Counted from the first letter of the stretch, positions 8,105-17,467 are shown. The stretch: 64,000 bases of DNA from Streptomyces cyaneochromogenes (GCF_003963535.1 NZ_CP034539.1:10168001-10232000), one strand, 5' to 3'. Numbers and translations are program-made. Notes: generated by a model not told the origin, from the letters alone.

Positions 8105-10090
8105 TCAGTGGCCGCGCAGGACCGCGCAGGCGCCGGGCGGCAGTTCGTGGGCCGTCGTACCCGTGAGCAGGTCGTGGCCGGGATCCGGCAGAGGCACGGT
8201 GTCCTCGGTGTGGTTGATCAGGACGTGCCAGCGGCGGCCGTCGGCCGCGTGCCGGGTGACGGCTTCGACACCGGCCGGCAGGCCCGCCAGCTCCGGCTCG
8301 ACGCCGGCTTCCTTCAGGAGCCGCCCGACCAGGGCGCCGTAGTCGGCGTCGTCCAGGTGGGTGGAGAGGTACCAGCCCTGTCCGGTGCCGATGCGGTGCC
8401 GGGTGAGTGCCGGGCTGTCGGTGAGCATGCCGTGGGTGTAGGAGGCGACGGTTTCCGCGCCCTCGGTGTGCAGCGACTCGCTCCAGACGGTGCCGTGCGA
8501 GCCGTCCGACAGGGTGATCCGCTGCTCCTTCCGCAGGGGCCGGTACTCATCGACGCGGATGCCCAGCGCCTCGCGCAGCGGTGCGGCCGGGTAGCCGCCG
8601 AGCCGGGCGTGCACGCGCTCGTCGACGTAGCCGGCGGCGTGCTGGACGAGGAGTGTCCCCCCGCCCTCGACGTAACGGCGCAGGTTCTGCGCGCCCTTGT
8701 CGGACAGCAGGAACAGGGAGGGGGCGATCACCAGCCGGTAGCGGCTCAGATCGTGCTCCGGGTGGGCGAAGTCCGCTGTAACGCCCGCGTCCCACAGCGC
8801 GCGATGCGCCCCGGCGAGCGGCGCGTGGTAGTCGAGGCGGGGGGAGGGCAGGCCGTCCGCCTCCAGTGCCCACATGGCGTCCGGGTCGTCGAGCACGGCC
8901 ACCTGCGCGGTGACCGTCGAACCCGCCAGCTCCGCGAGCGCGGCGACCGCCTCGCCGGTCTGTGTGACCTCGCGGAAGATTCGGCTGTCGGGACCCGCGT
9001 GCGGGAGCATCGCCGAGTGCCAGGTCTCGGCGCCGGCCCGGGACTGCCGCCACTGGAAGAACAGGGCGCCCTCCGAACCGCGCGCGATGTGGCCGAGGCT
9101 GTGGCGCAGTACGTCGCCCGGCTCCTTGCCGATCACCTGGTCGCCGTCGTAGACGGTGCTGGTGCCCTGCTCCATCAGCAGCCACGGGCGGCCGCCGGCC
9201 AGGGAGCGGGAGCGGTCGGCGTAGAAGGCCACATGCGCGGCGCCGTCGAGGCCGTTCGCGTCCGGGTACTGGTCGGAGCTGACGATGTCGAGTTCGCGGG
9301 CGAACGCCCATACGTTCAGCCGCAGGTCGTAGGGCAGCATCAGGTTCGTCGTCACCGGCCGGTCGCTGTGCTGGCGGATCGCGTCGCGCTGCTCGCAGTA
9401 GGCGGCGATGATCTCGTCACCCCAGAAGCGGTGGAAGTCCACTGTCTGGGCGGGGTTCTTGTGGTACTGCGTCGCCCGTGGGGGCAGGACCTGCTCCCAG
9501 GAGGTGTAGCGCTGGCTCCAGAAGGCCGTGCCCCAGGCCTCGTTGAGGGCGTCCAGAGAGCCGTGCCGGGCGCGCAGCCACACCCGGAACGCCGCCGCCG
9601 CGTGGTCGCACCAGCAGAGCGTGCCGTACTCGTTGTGCACGTGCCACAGCGCGAGGGCGGGGTGGTCGCCGTACCGTTCGGCCAGCCCGGAGGCGATCCG
9701 GCGGGCCGCGCTTCGGTAGGCGGGCGAGGCGAGACAGTAGGTGTCGCGGCTGCCGTGCACGAGGCGGGTGCCGTCGGCCCTGACCGCCAGCGCCTCAGGG
9801 TGGGCCAGGGTGAACCAGGGCGGCGGCGAGGCGGTCGGGGTGGCGAGGTCGACGGCCACGCCGTTCGCGTGGAGGCGTTCGATGTGGGCGTCCAGCCAGG
9901 TGAAGTCGTAGCGCCCCTCCTCCGGTTCGAGCAGGGCCCAGGAGAAGACTCCGAGGGTGGCCAGGTTGACCCTGGCCCGGCGCATGAGTTCGTCGTCCTC
10001 CTTCCAGACCGGCTCGTCCCACTGCTCGGGGTTGTAGTCGCCGCCGAAGGCGAGGCCGCCCAGGCGGTTGGTGACGCTACGTGCCGTCAT
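8105..10090 (-). CDS. GH42 beta-galactosidase
   Basis: The protein has 661 residues, matching the family; ATG 10090. The A-domain TIM barrel opens with LAFGGDYNPEQWDEPVW. The acid/base Glu is in WHVHNEYG (about residue 152) and the nucleophile in LLMEQGTSTV (about residue 307). Cys residues in CWCDHAAAAF occur where many GH42 enzymes bind zinc. A trimerisation domain and a small beta domain follow. It removes beta-galactose, for example from xyloglucan side chains or lacto-oligosaccharides. It is the first gene of the leftward set, directly behind the operator-containing divergent promoter. Confidence 0.93.
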   Translation of the reverse strand: MTARSVTNRLGGLAFGGDYNPEQWDEPVWKEDDELMRRARVNLATLGVFSWALLEPEEGRYDFTWLDAHIERLHANGVAVDLATPTASPPPWFTLAHPEALAVRADGTRLVHGSRDTYCLASPAYRSAARRIASGLAERYGDHPALALWHVHNEYGTLCWCDHAAAAFRVWLRARHGSLDALNEAWGTAFWSQRYTSWEQVLPPRATQYHKNPAQTVDFHRFWGDEIIAAYCEQRDAIRQHSDRPVTTNLMLPYDLRLNVWAFARELDIVSSDQYPDANGLDGAAHVAFYADRSRSLAGGRPWLLMEQGTSTVYDGDQVIGKEPGDVLRHSLGHIARGSEGALFFQWRQSRAGAETWHSAMLPHAGPDSRIFREVTQTGEAVAALAELAGSTVTAQVAVLDDPDAMWALEADGLPSPRLDYHAPLAGAHRALWDAGVTADFAHPEHDLSRYRLVIAPSLFLLSDKGAQNLRRYVEGGGTLLVQHAAGYVDERVHARLGGYPAAPLREALGIRVDEYRPLRKEQRITLSDGSHGTVWSESLHTEGAETVASYTHGMLTDSPALTRHRIGTGQGWYLSTHLDDADYGALVGRLLKEAGVEPELAGLPAGVEAVTRHAADGRRWHVLINHTEDTVPLPDPGHDLLTGTTAHELPPGACAVLRGH

Positions 10091-10114
10091 GGCGGTGAGC
10101 CTTTCCCGTCAACT

Positions 10115-10130
10115 GTCGAAGCGCTTCACT
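10115..10130. promoter_or_regulatory. LacI-family-type operator upstream of GH42
   Basis: The core GAAGCGCTTC (10118-10127) is a perfect palindrome with the central CG step and GCGCTTC half-sites typical of LacI-family repressors. It lies 25 bases upstream of the GH42 start, where binding would block transcription. Confidence 0.6.
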
Positions 10131-10234
10131 TCGGAGGGAAGTTAACGGACATGTTTCGAGCGAAACAAGGGGCTGTGCAGGAGGGAACTTTGTCTCTACT
10201 GGGCCATTGACAGCCGACGAGCGAGAATGACAGC

Positions 10235-10250
10235 GTCGATGCGCTTCGAC
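10235..10250. promoter_or_regulatory. LacI-family-type operator upstream of GH3
   Basis: GTCGATGCGCTTCGAC is a 16-base near-perfect palindrome (one mismatched pair) that shares GCGCTTC with the site at 10118. The pair 117 bases apart suggests one regulator with two sites. No LacI gene is in the window. Confidence 0.6.
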
Positions 10251-10312
10251 AATTCACTCTCCACCCCTGTGTCCACCGCCCGTCCACGCTCGACTGCCGA
10301 GGGATCTGTCTC

Positions 10313-13258
10313 GTGGCTTCTCCGTCCTCCAGCGCTCCCCGGTCGTCCTTCCGTGACCCCGCGCTCGCGCTGAGCAAGCGCGTCGACGACCTGCTGGACC
10401 GGCTCACCCTGGACGAGCGGCTCGCCATGCTGCACCAGTACGTCCCGGCCGTCCCACGCCTGGGCATCGCCTCGTTCCGCACCGGGACGGAGGCGTTGCA
10501 CGGTGTCGCCGGGCTGGGGGTGGCGACCGTGTTTCCGCAGGCCGTGGGGCTGGGGGCGACATGGGACGAGGATCTGGTGCGAGCCGTCGCCGAGGCGGTC
10601 TCGGTCGAGGTGCGCGCCTTCCACCGGCACCGGCCCACCCCGTGGGGGTCGGGCACCAACGGCCTGCAGATCTGGTCGCCCGTGGTGAACCTGCTGCGCG
10701 ATCCGAGGTGGGGGCGCAACGAGGAGGGCTACTCCGAGGACCCGCTGCACACCGCGCGCCTCGGTACCGCCTATTGCCGGGGCCTGGCCGGCGACCATCC
10801 CGACTACCTGCGCGCCGCCCCGGTGCTCAAGCACTTCCTCGCCAACAACAACGAGACCGGCCGCGCCGTCACCTCCTCCGGCCTGCGTCCCCGCGTGCTG
10901 CACGAGTACGACCTGGCTGCCTTCCGCCCGATCATCGCCTCCGGCGCGGCTACCGGCGCCATGGCCGCCTACAACCTGGTCAACGGCCGCCCCTGTCACG
11001 TCAGTCCGCTCCTGGAGGACGAACTGCGGCGCTGGGCGCGGCCGACCGGTCATGAACTGCTCGTGGTCAGCGACGAGGAAGCACCCTGCAACCTGGTGGA
11101 GCTGGAGCACTACTTCGACGACCACCCCACCTCCCACGCCGCCGCGCTGAAGGCCGGCATCGACAGCTTCACCGACCACCGCGAGGACAGCGCGACCGTG
11201 ATCGGCCGACTGCGCCAGGCGCTGGAGAGCGGACTGATCGAGGAGGAGGACGTGAACCGGGCGGTGCGCCGCCAGCTCCACCTGCGCTTCCGCCTCGGCG
11301 AGTTCGACCCCGACCTCGACCCGTACGCCTCCATCGGCCCGGAGGTCATCGACAGCCCCGCTCACCGCGCCCTTGCCCGGCGCGCCGCCACCGAGTCGGT
11401 CGTGCTGCTCAAGAACGACGGCCTGCTGCCCCTGGACCCGGGGCGCGCACCGCGGATCGCCGTCATCGGGCCGCACGCCGACGCCGTGTACGAGGACTGG
11501 TACAGCGGGACCCTGCCGTACCAGGTCGGCATCGCGGCCGGCCTGCGGGGCGCGTTCGACGGGCACGGCGAGGTGGTCTGCGTCTCGGGCGCCGACCGGA
11601 TCTCGCTGCTCTCCCGCACCTCCGGCAAGCCCGTGGGCGGGACCTCGTTCGACGTCCAGGAGTGGGGCGACGGCGTCCTCACCCTGCGCGACGCCGACAC
11701 CGGCCGTTACCTGGCCATGGCGGACGACGCCGCGCTCGTCGCGGACCGGACGCTGATCAAGTCCTGGTTCGTCGACGAGACCTTCCTCCTGGAGCCCGCC
11801 CCGGACGGTGAGGGCGACACCGTTGTCCTCCGCCATGTGCGCACCGGTCGCTACGCGGCCCTCGACCCCGCCGACGGCCGGGTGCGGGTCACCGCCGAGA
11901 ACCCCGAGGTGGCCGAGCGTTGGCATCGCGAACTGCTGCGCGACGGCGCCGCAGAGGCAGGGGCCGCCGCCGAGCAGGCCAACGTGGCGATCGTCGTCCT
12001 CGGCAACCACCCGATGATCAACGGCCGGGAGACCGAGGACCGTACCGGAATCGCCCTGCCCGAGACGCAGGAAGCGCTACTGCGCACCGTCGCCGCCGTG
12101 CGCCCCGAGACCGCCCTCGTCGTCATGAGCAGTTACCCCTACGCGGTCGACTGGGCCCAAGAACACCTGCCCGCCGTGGTGTGGACCTCCCACGGCGGGC
12201 AGGACACAGGTCACGCGCTGGCCGCCGTCCTGCTCGGCGCGGCCGACCCCGCCGGGCGACTGCCGCAGACCTGGTACCGGGGCGACGACGCACTGCCCCA
12301 CCAGCTCGACTACGACATCATCAAGGCGGGATGGACGTACCAGTACCACCGGTCCGCGCCCCTCTACCCCTTCGGACACGGCCTGTCCTACACCGACTTC
12401 GCCTACGGTGACCTGCGGATGTCCGCGTCGGCCATGGCCCAGGACGGGGCGGTGGACGTCGCGGTGACCCTGGCCAACACGGGCCCGCGGTCCGGTAGCG
12501 AGGTGGTCCAGCTCTACGTGCGAGCCCTCGACGCCCGCTACGAGGCACCCCGTCTGCGGCTCGCGGACTTCCGCAAGGTGCGGCTCGACTCCGGGCAGAG
12601 CCGGGAGGTGACGTTCCGCCTGCCCGCCGAACGACTGGCGCACTGGGACGTGGCCGCGGGCACCTTCACCGTCGATCCCGGCCGCTACGAGGTGCTCGTC
12701 GCCCGCTCGGCCGAGGACATCGTCCTTGGCGCACCGCTCACTGTCAGCGGCACCGCACCCGCACCGCGCGCACTGGTGGGCCGGCGTACCCTCGCCGTCG
12801 ACTTCGACGACTACGCCGGCATCACCCTGGTCGACGCCACCCGCGAACGGGGCGACGCCGTCGCCCCGGCGGATCCCGCGCGGCCCGCGACCGTGCACTT
12901 CCGCTCCGTCGACCTGTCCGGGGCGGCCCGTTTCGAGGCCGAGGTCGCGCGTGAGGCCACCGGCCACGGCGAGGCGCGACTGGAGGTACGGGCGGGCGAC
13001 CACCTCCTCGCGGAGATCGCCGTACCGGCCACCGGCCACCGCCACACCTGGACGACCGTGACCGCCGCGACGGCGCTACCGGGCGTGGGGCACCACGACC
13101 TGTGCCTCACCCTGCACGGCGACTTCCGACTGGCCTCCTTCCGCTTCACCGCGACCGAAGGCGCGGTCGCGGGCGACACACCGAACACACCGAACACGCG
13201 GAACACGCCGAACACACCGAACCCACCGACCCGGTTCAACGAGGACGATTCCGAATGA
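10313..13258 (+). CDS. GH3 beta-glucosidase/beta-xylosidase with beta-trefoil insert
   Basis: The protein has 981 residues; GTG 10313 has GAGGGA 8 bases upstream. The N-terminal TIM barrel contains FPQAVGLGATWD, GRNEEGYSEDP and KHFLANNNETGR. The nucleophile is D254 in LLVVSDEEAP. The alpha/beta sandwich domain is interrupted at about residues 435-530 by a fascin- or ricin-like beta-trefoil (two TGRY repeats: DTGRYLAM and RTGRYAAL). An FnIII-like domain follows (about 700-815), then a CBM6-like sandwich. The tail ends in Asn-Thr-Pro repeats (about 955-972). No signal peptide is seen. It would hydrolyse terminal beta-glucose or xylose from oligosaccharides. The stop overlaps the GH1 start (ATGA). 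Confidence 0.9.
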   Translation: MASPSSSAPRSSFRDPALALSKRVDDLLDRLTLDERLAMLHQYVPAVPRLGIASFRTGTEALHGVAGLGVATVFPQAVGLGATWDEDLVRAVAEAVSVEVRAFHRHRPTPWGSGTNGLQIWSPVVNLLRDPRWGRNEEGYSEDPLHTARLGTAYCRGLAGDHPDYLRAAPVLKHFLANNNETGRAVTSSGLRPRVLHEYDLAAFRPIIASGAATGAMAAYNLVNGRPCHVSPLLEDELRRWARPTGHELLVVSDEEAPCNLVELEHYFDDHPTSHAAALKAGIDSFTDHREDSATVIGRLRQALESGLIEEEDVNRAVRRQLHLRFRLGEFDPDLDPYASIGPEVIDSPAHRALARRAATESVVLLKNDGLLPLDPGRAPRIAVIGPHADAVYEDWYSGTLPYQVGIAAGLRGAFDGHGEVVCVSGADRISLLSRTSGKPVGGTSFDVQEWGDGVLTLRDADTGRYLAMADDAALVADRTLIKSWFVDETFLLEPAPDGEGDTVVLRHVRTGRYAALDPADGRVRVTAENPEVAERWHRELLRDGAAEAGAAAEQANVAIVVLGNHPMINGRETEDRTGIALPETQEALLRTVAAVRPETALVVMSSYPYAVDWAQEHLPAVVWTSHGGQDTGHALAAVLLGAADPAGRLPQTWYRGDDALPHQLDYDIIKAGWTYQYHRSAPLYPFGHGLSYTDFAYGDLRMSASAMAQDGAVDVAVTLANTGPRSGSEVVQLYVRALDARYEAPRLRLADFRKVRLDSGQSREVTFRLPAERLAHWDVAAGTFTVDPGRYEVLVARSAEDIVLGAPLTVSGTAPAPRALVGRRTLAVDFDDYAGITLVDATRERGDAVAPADPARPATVHFRSVDLSGAARFEAEVAREATGHGEARLEVRAGDHLLAEIAVPATGHRHTWTTVTAATALPGVGHHDLCLTLHGDFRLASFRFTATEGAVAGDTPNTPNTRNTPNTPNPPTRFNEDDSE

Positions 13259-14655
13259 GCACCCCGCCCTGCCCGAAGCTGCCCGCCGGCTTCCGCTTCG
13301 GTGCGGCCACGTCCGCCTACCAGATCGAGGGCGCCCACGACGAGGACGGCCGCGGACCGTCCATCTGGGACACCTTCAGCCACACCCCCGGGCGCACCCA
13401 CGCCGGTGCCACCGGGGACAAGGCCGCCGACCACTACCACCGCCACCGCGAGGACGTGGCCCTGCTGCGCGATCTCGGCGTCGACGGCTACCGCTTCTCC
13501 ATCGCCTGGTCCCGTCTGCTGCCCGAGGGCACCGGACCGGTCAACGCCAAGGGGCTGGACTTCTACGACCGCCTCATCGACGACCTGCTCGCCGCCGGTG
13601 TCGCACCCGCCGTCACCCTCTACCACTGGGACCTCCCGCAGGCCCTGGAGGACCGCGGCGGCTGGCGCGTGCGGGAGACGGCCGAGGCCTTCGCGGCCTA
13701 CGCGGCGCTCGCCGCCGGGCGCTACGGCGACCGGGTGGAACGCTGGATCACCCTCAACGAGCCCTACTGCTCCGCCTTCGTCGGCTACGCCGAGGGCCGG
13801 CACGCCCCCGGCGCGCGGGAGGGACGGGGCGCCCTGGCCGCCGCCCACCACCTGCTCGTCGGCCACGGTCTCGCCGTCAGCGCCCTGCGCGCCTCCGGGG
13901 TCCGCGAGATCGGCATCACCCTCAACCTGGACCGCATCCACGCCGCCTCCGACCGGCCCGAGGACCGCGCAGCCCTGCGCCGCGCCGAGACCCTGCACAA
14001 CGACGTCTGGACCGAGCCGCTCTTCGCCGGACGCCACCCCCGCGACGAGGCCGAGACCTGGGACGGGCTCGCCGACGGCCCCTGGCGGCTGCCGGGCGAC
14101 CTGGACCTGATCGGCGCCCCGCTGGACTTCGTGGGCATCAACTTCTACCGGCCCCTCACCGTGGCCGCCGCGCCGCACCGGGCGGCCGACCCCGAGCAGC
14201 GCACCGCCGTGGACGTCGGCGTGGCCGAACTGGACCCGTACGGCACCCGGCACACCACCATGGGCTGGCCGGTCGTCCCGTCTGCGTTCACCGAACTGCT
14301 CTGCGACCTGCACGCCCGCTACCCGCAGTTGCCGCCGGTCTGGATCACCGAGAACGGTTCGGCGGAGGCCGACACGGTCGCACCCGACGGCCGCGTCCAC
14401 GACCCCGACCGCATCGCCTACCTCGCCGACCACCTCGCCGCCGTGGCCGACGCCGTCACCGCCGGTGTGGACGTACGCGGCTACTACGCCTGGTCGCTAC
14501 TGGACAACTTCGAGTGGGCGCGCGGCTACGACCAGCGCTTCGGCCTGGTCCACATCGACTACGGCACCCTGACTCGCACCCCCAAGGACAGCTACCACTG
14601 GTACCGGGGCATGATCGCCGCGCACCGCGCGGGGACGGAGGAACCTGCCCGATGA
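13255..14655 (+). CDS. bglA: GH1 beta-glucosidase
   Basis: The protein has 466 residues, standard for GH1. ATG 13255 overlaps the GH3 stop by 4 bases, indicating translational coupling. It starts LPAGFRFGAATSAYQIEGA. The acid/base is E169 in ITLNEPYCSAF and the nucleophile E366 in PVWITENGSA. NFEWARGY near the C-terminus is the sugar-binding loop. It is cytoplasmic and hydrolyses beta-glucosides such as cellobiose. It is the middle gene of the GH3-GH1-GH31 operon and would take the glucan backbone left after alpha-xylosidase action. Confidence 0.93.
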   Translation: MSTPPCPKLPAGFRFGAATSAYQIEGAHDEDGRGPSIWDTFSHTPGRTHAGATGDKAADHYHRHREDVALLRDLGVDGYRFSIAWSRLLPEGTGPVNAKGLDFYDRLIDDLLAAGVAPAVTLYHWDLPQALEDRGGWRVRETAEAFAAYAALAAGRYGDRVERWITLNEPYCSAFVGYAEGRHAPGAREGRGALAAAHHLLVGHGLAVSALRASGVREIGITLNLDRIHAASDRPEDRAALRRAETLHNDVWTEPLFAGRHPRDEAETWDGLADGPWRLPGDLDLIGAPLDFVGINFYRPLTVAAAPHRAADPEQRTAVDVGVAELDPYGTRHTTMGWPVVPSAFTELLCDLHARYPQLPPVWITENGSAEADTVAPDGRVHDPDRIAYLADHLAAVADAVTAGVDVRGYYAWSLLDNFEWARGYDQRFGLVHIDYGTLTRTPKDSYHWYRGMIAAHRAGTEEPAR

Positions 14656-16934
14656 AGTTCACGGACGGCTACTGGCTGATGCGTCCGGGCTGCACAGCCC
14701 GCCACGCCACCGAGGTCGGCGATGTGCGCGTCGACGACCACCGGATGACCCTGTACGCACCCGTGAAACACGTCAGCCGACGGGGGCAGACCCTCAACAG
14801 CCCGCTGCTGACGGTGGAGTGCTGGTCCCCGGCCGAGGGGATCATCGGCGTGCGGACCACCCACCACGCCGGATCGGTGCGCGGGGGACCGGAGTTCGCG
14901 TTGCCCGGAGCCGATGCGGCCGCCGGCAAGGTGCGCCGGGAGGGGGCGGTGCTGGAGCTGTCCTCCGGCGAACTGACGCTGCGGGTGGACACGGAACAGC
15001 CGTGGCGGCTGGACTTCACCGACGGCGGGCGCCTGCTGACCTCCTCCGGCGAGCGCGGCACCGGCTTCGTCACCGACGCCGAGGGCCGACATCACATGGT
15101 CGGCCAACTCGCCCTGGGAGTCGGTGAGTTGGTCTACGGGCTGGGGGAGCGGTTCACCCCGTTCATCAAGAACGGGCAAGTGGTGGACATCTGGCAGGCC
15201 GACGGCGGCACCAGCAGCGAACAGGCCTACAAGAACATCCCGTTCCACCTGACCAACCGCGGCTACGGCGTCTTCGTGAACCACCCCGGCAAGGTCGCCT
15301 ACGAGGTCGGCTCGGAGGCCGTCGGGCAGGTCCAGTTCAGCGTCGAGGACCAGTCGCTGGAGTACTTCGTCGTATACGGGCCGACCCCGAAGCAGATCCT
15401 GGAGCGCTACACCGCGCTCACCGGCCGCCCGGCGCTGCCGCCCGCCTGGGCCCTGGGGCTGTGGCTGACGACGTCGTTCACCACCGACTACGACGAGGCC
15501 ACCGTCCAGAGCTTCATCGACGGCATGGCCGACCGCGGCATCCCGCTGAGCGTCTTCCACTTCGACTGCTTCTGGATGCGCGCCTACCAGTGGTGCGACT
15601 TCGAGTGGGACGCCGATACGTTCCCCGACCCGGAGGGCATGCTGGCCCGGCTGAAGGACCGGGGACTGCGGATCTCCGCCTGGACCAACCCCTACATCGC
15701 CCAGAAGTCCGCGCTGTTCGAGGAGGGCATGCGTGAGGGCTACCTCGTCCGCCGCCCGGACGGCAGCGTGTGGCAGTGGGACCTGTGGCAGCCGGGCATG
15801 GCCCTGGTCGACTTCACCAACCCGGCCGCCCGGGACTGGTACATCGACAAGCTGCGCACCCTGCTCGCCCAGGGCGTGGACTGCTTCAAGACCGACTTCG
15901 GCGAGCGCGTTCCCACCGACGTCGTCTGGCACGACGGCTCCGACCCGGAGCGGATGCACAACTACTACACCCACCTCTTCAACCAGGCCGTCTTCGACCT
16001 GCTGCGCGAGGAGCGCGGCGAGGGCGAGGCGATGCTGTTCGCCCGCTCGGCCACCGCGGGCGGCCAGCAGTACCCGGTGCACTGGGGCGGCGACTGCTAC
16101 TCCACCTTCGAAGCCATGGCCGAGTCGCTGCGCGGCGGACTCTCGCTCGGCATGTCCGGGTTCGGCTTCTGGAGCCACGACATCGGCGGCTTCGAGGGCA
16201 CCCCGACGCCGACCGTCTTCAAACGGTGGGTGCAGTTCGGCCTGCTCTCCTCGCACAGCCGCCTGCACGGCAGCAACTCGTACCGCGTCCCGTGGGATTA
16301 CGGCGAGGAGGCCGTCGAGGTCACCCGCGAGTTCACCCTCCTCAAGCACCGCCTCGCGCCCTACCTCCATCGCGCCGCCCAGCAGGCCCACACCACCGGC
16401 GTCCCAGTGATGCGGGCCATGGTCCTGGAGTTCCCCGACGACCCCACCGCGGCCGTGCTCGACCGGCAGTACATGCTCGGGGACGACCTGCTTGTCGCCC
16501 CCGTCTTCACCGACGACGGCACGGTCGAGTACTACGTGCCCGAGGGCACGTGGACCAACATCCTTACCGGCGCCCAGGTCACCGGCCCTCGCTGGGTACG
16601 CGAACAGCACGGCTTCCACACCCTGCCGCTGCTGGCCCGCCCCGACTCCGTCATTCCCCTCGCCGCCGACGCCCAGCACCCAGTGTCGGCCTGGGCGGAC
16701 GACATCGAACTGCGGATCCACGCCTTCGCGGACGGCGCCCGCCGCACAGTGGTAATCCCCCGCACGGACACCCTCGGCGAGACGGCCCACTTCGACGTCC
16801 ACCGCGAGGGAGACCGCCTGAGCGTCACGACCGACAGCCCGCACCCCTGGCGACTGCGGGTCGGCGGGCCCGGTGGCACGGTGTACACCAACACGGCTGG
16901 GCGGGGGAGGGCCGAGGTGCGTTACGAGGACTGA
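14652..16934 (+). CDS. yicI: GH31 alpha-xylosidase (YicI type)
   Basis: The protein has 760 residues, close to E. coli YicI. ATG 14652 overlaps the GH1 stop (ATGA). It begins MKFTDGYWLMRPG, the usual start of this subfamily. The nucleophile is D415 in CFKTDFGE and the acid/base D481 in HWGGDCYSTFEAM, almost the YicI positions (416 and 482). Other family motifs include FHFDCFWMR and GFWSHDIGGFEG. It releases alpha-1,6-xylose from isoprimeverose-capped xyloglucan oligosaccharides. This makes xyloglucan the best guess for the locus substrate, with GH42 removing galactose and GH3/GH1 cutting the glucan. Confidence 0.92.
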   Translation: MKFTDGYWLMRPGCTARHATEVGDVRVDDHRMTLYAPVKHVSRRGQTLNSPLLTVECWSPAEGIIGVRTTHHAGSVRGGPEFALPGADAAAGKVRREGAVLELSSGELTLRVDTEQPWRLDFTDGGRLLTSSGERGTGFVTDAEGRHHMVGQLALGVGELVYGLGERFTPFIKNGQVVDIWQADGGTSSEQAYKNIPFHLTNRGYGVFVNHPGKVAYEVGSEAVGQVQFSVEDQSLEYFVVYGPTPKQILERYTALTGRPALPPAWALGLWLTTSFTTDYDEATVQSFIDGMADRGIPLSVFHFDCFWMRAYQWCDFEWDADTFPDPEGMLARLKDRGLRISAWTNPYIAQKSALFEEGMREGYLVRRPDGSVWQWDLWQPGMALVDFTNPAARDWYIDKLRTLLAQGVDCFKTDFGERVPTDVVWHDGSDPERMHNYYTHLFNQAVFDLLREERGEGEAMLFARSATAGGQQYPVHWGGDCYSTFEAMAESLRGGLSLGMSGFGFWSHDIGGFEGTPTPTVFKRWVQFGLLSSHSRLHGSNSYRVPWDYGEEAVEVTREFTLLKHRLAPYLHRAAQQAHTTGVPVMRAMVLEFPDDPTAAVLDRQYMLGDDLLVAPVFTDDGTVEYYVPEGTWTNILTGAQVTGPRWVREQHGFHTLPLLARPDSVIPLAADAQHPVSAWADDIELRIHAFADGARRTVVIPRTDTLGETAHFDVHREGDRLSVTTDSPHPWRLRVGGPGGTVYTNTAGRGRAEVRYED

Positions 16935-16974
16935 GCTTGTCGCCTAATCTCGTACATCCGTTGGGGGGGTGGGG

Positions 16975-17394
16975 ATGGAGCAAGCGGTCTTCGAATCTGT
17001 CAGGTACTCCGCGGTGTGTCAGGAATGCGGTGCGGAACTGGAGTGTTGGGGGACCCAGGCCCTCGTGGACGCTCGCCTGCGCTGGGACGTGGAGTCGACG
17101 TGTTCCGCCTGCGGAGCTGCAGCAGCGATCTGCGGTGGCGACGTGCCGGCCGACCGGCGGGATCAAATGCTCTCCGAGCATGGACCCGCGAGGCTGCGGG
17201 TGAGCAGTCCATCGGCCGAGGGTGTCGCCATCATGCGGGTGTTGCGGGCAGAGCTCGGTATCGACCTGATCAGTGCCAAGGCCGTGATGCGTCGCGTGGC
17301 GAACGGTGACTACTCAGGAACGCTTCCGGAGATGGAACACCTGGCTCGCAAGCTGAGAGCGCGCGGCATCAGTGCTGTAGCGACGCGCCCATAG
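16975..17394 (+). CDS. Small zinc-ribbon protein with L7/L12-like C-terminal helices
   Basis: The protein has 139 residues from ATG 16975 (a G-rich ribosome site precedes; GTG 16969 is an in-frame alternative). Two Cys pairs, CQECG and CSACG about 30 residues apart, suggest a zinc ribbon in the first 55 residues. The C-terminus (VLRAELGIDLISAKAVMRRV and following) resembles the ribosomal L7/L12 C-terminal fold seen in small Streptomyces proteins. It begins 40 bases after the GH31 gene but has no obvious link to carbohydrate use. Function unknown. Confidence 0.7.
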   Translation: MEQAVFESVRYSAVCQECGAELECWGTQALVDARLRWDVESTCSACGAAAAICGGDVPADRRDQMLSEHGPARLRVSSPSAEGVAIMRVLRAELGIDLISAKAVMRRVANGDYSGTLPEMEHLARKLRARGISAVATRP

Positions 17395-17467
17395 GATGCG
17401 TCGCGATCGTCGCGATCCGTACAAGGTCCAGGCAGTTGCATCGGGGCTCTCCAGGAAGCCCAGCCGC

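Larger units (their letters stand above)
10091..10312. promoter_or_regulatory. Divergent promoter region between GH42 and GH3 operons
   Basis: This 222-base gap holds three palindromes: two LacI-like sites listed separately and GTTTCG-AG-CGAAAC at 10153-10166, with perfect 6-base arms. The sites sit on both sides of the gap, so a single repressor could control both operons. GAGGGA at 10299-10304 is the GH3 ribosome site. Confidence 0.6.

Noticed and set aside
4600..8166. Very long open frame on the plus strand opposite the GH43 and GH36 genes
   Set aside because: It is the mirror frame of GC-rich codons. It has no family motifs, while the minus strand holds complete catalytic motifs of GH43 and GH36.
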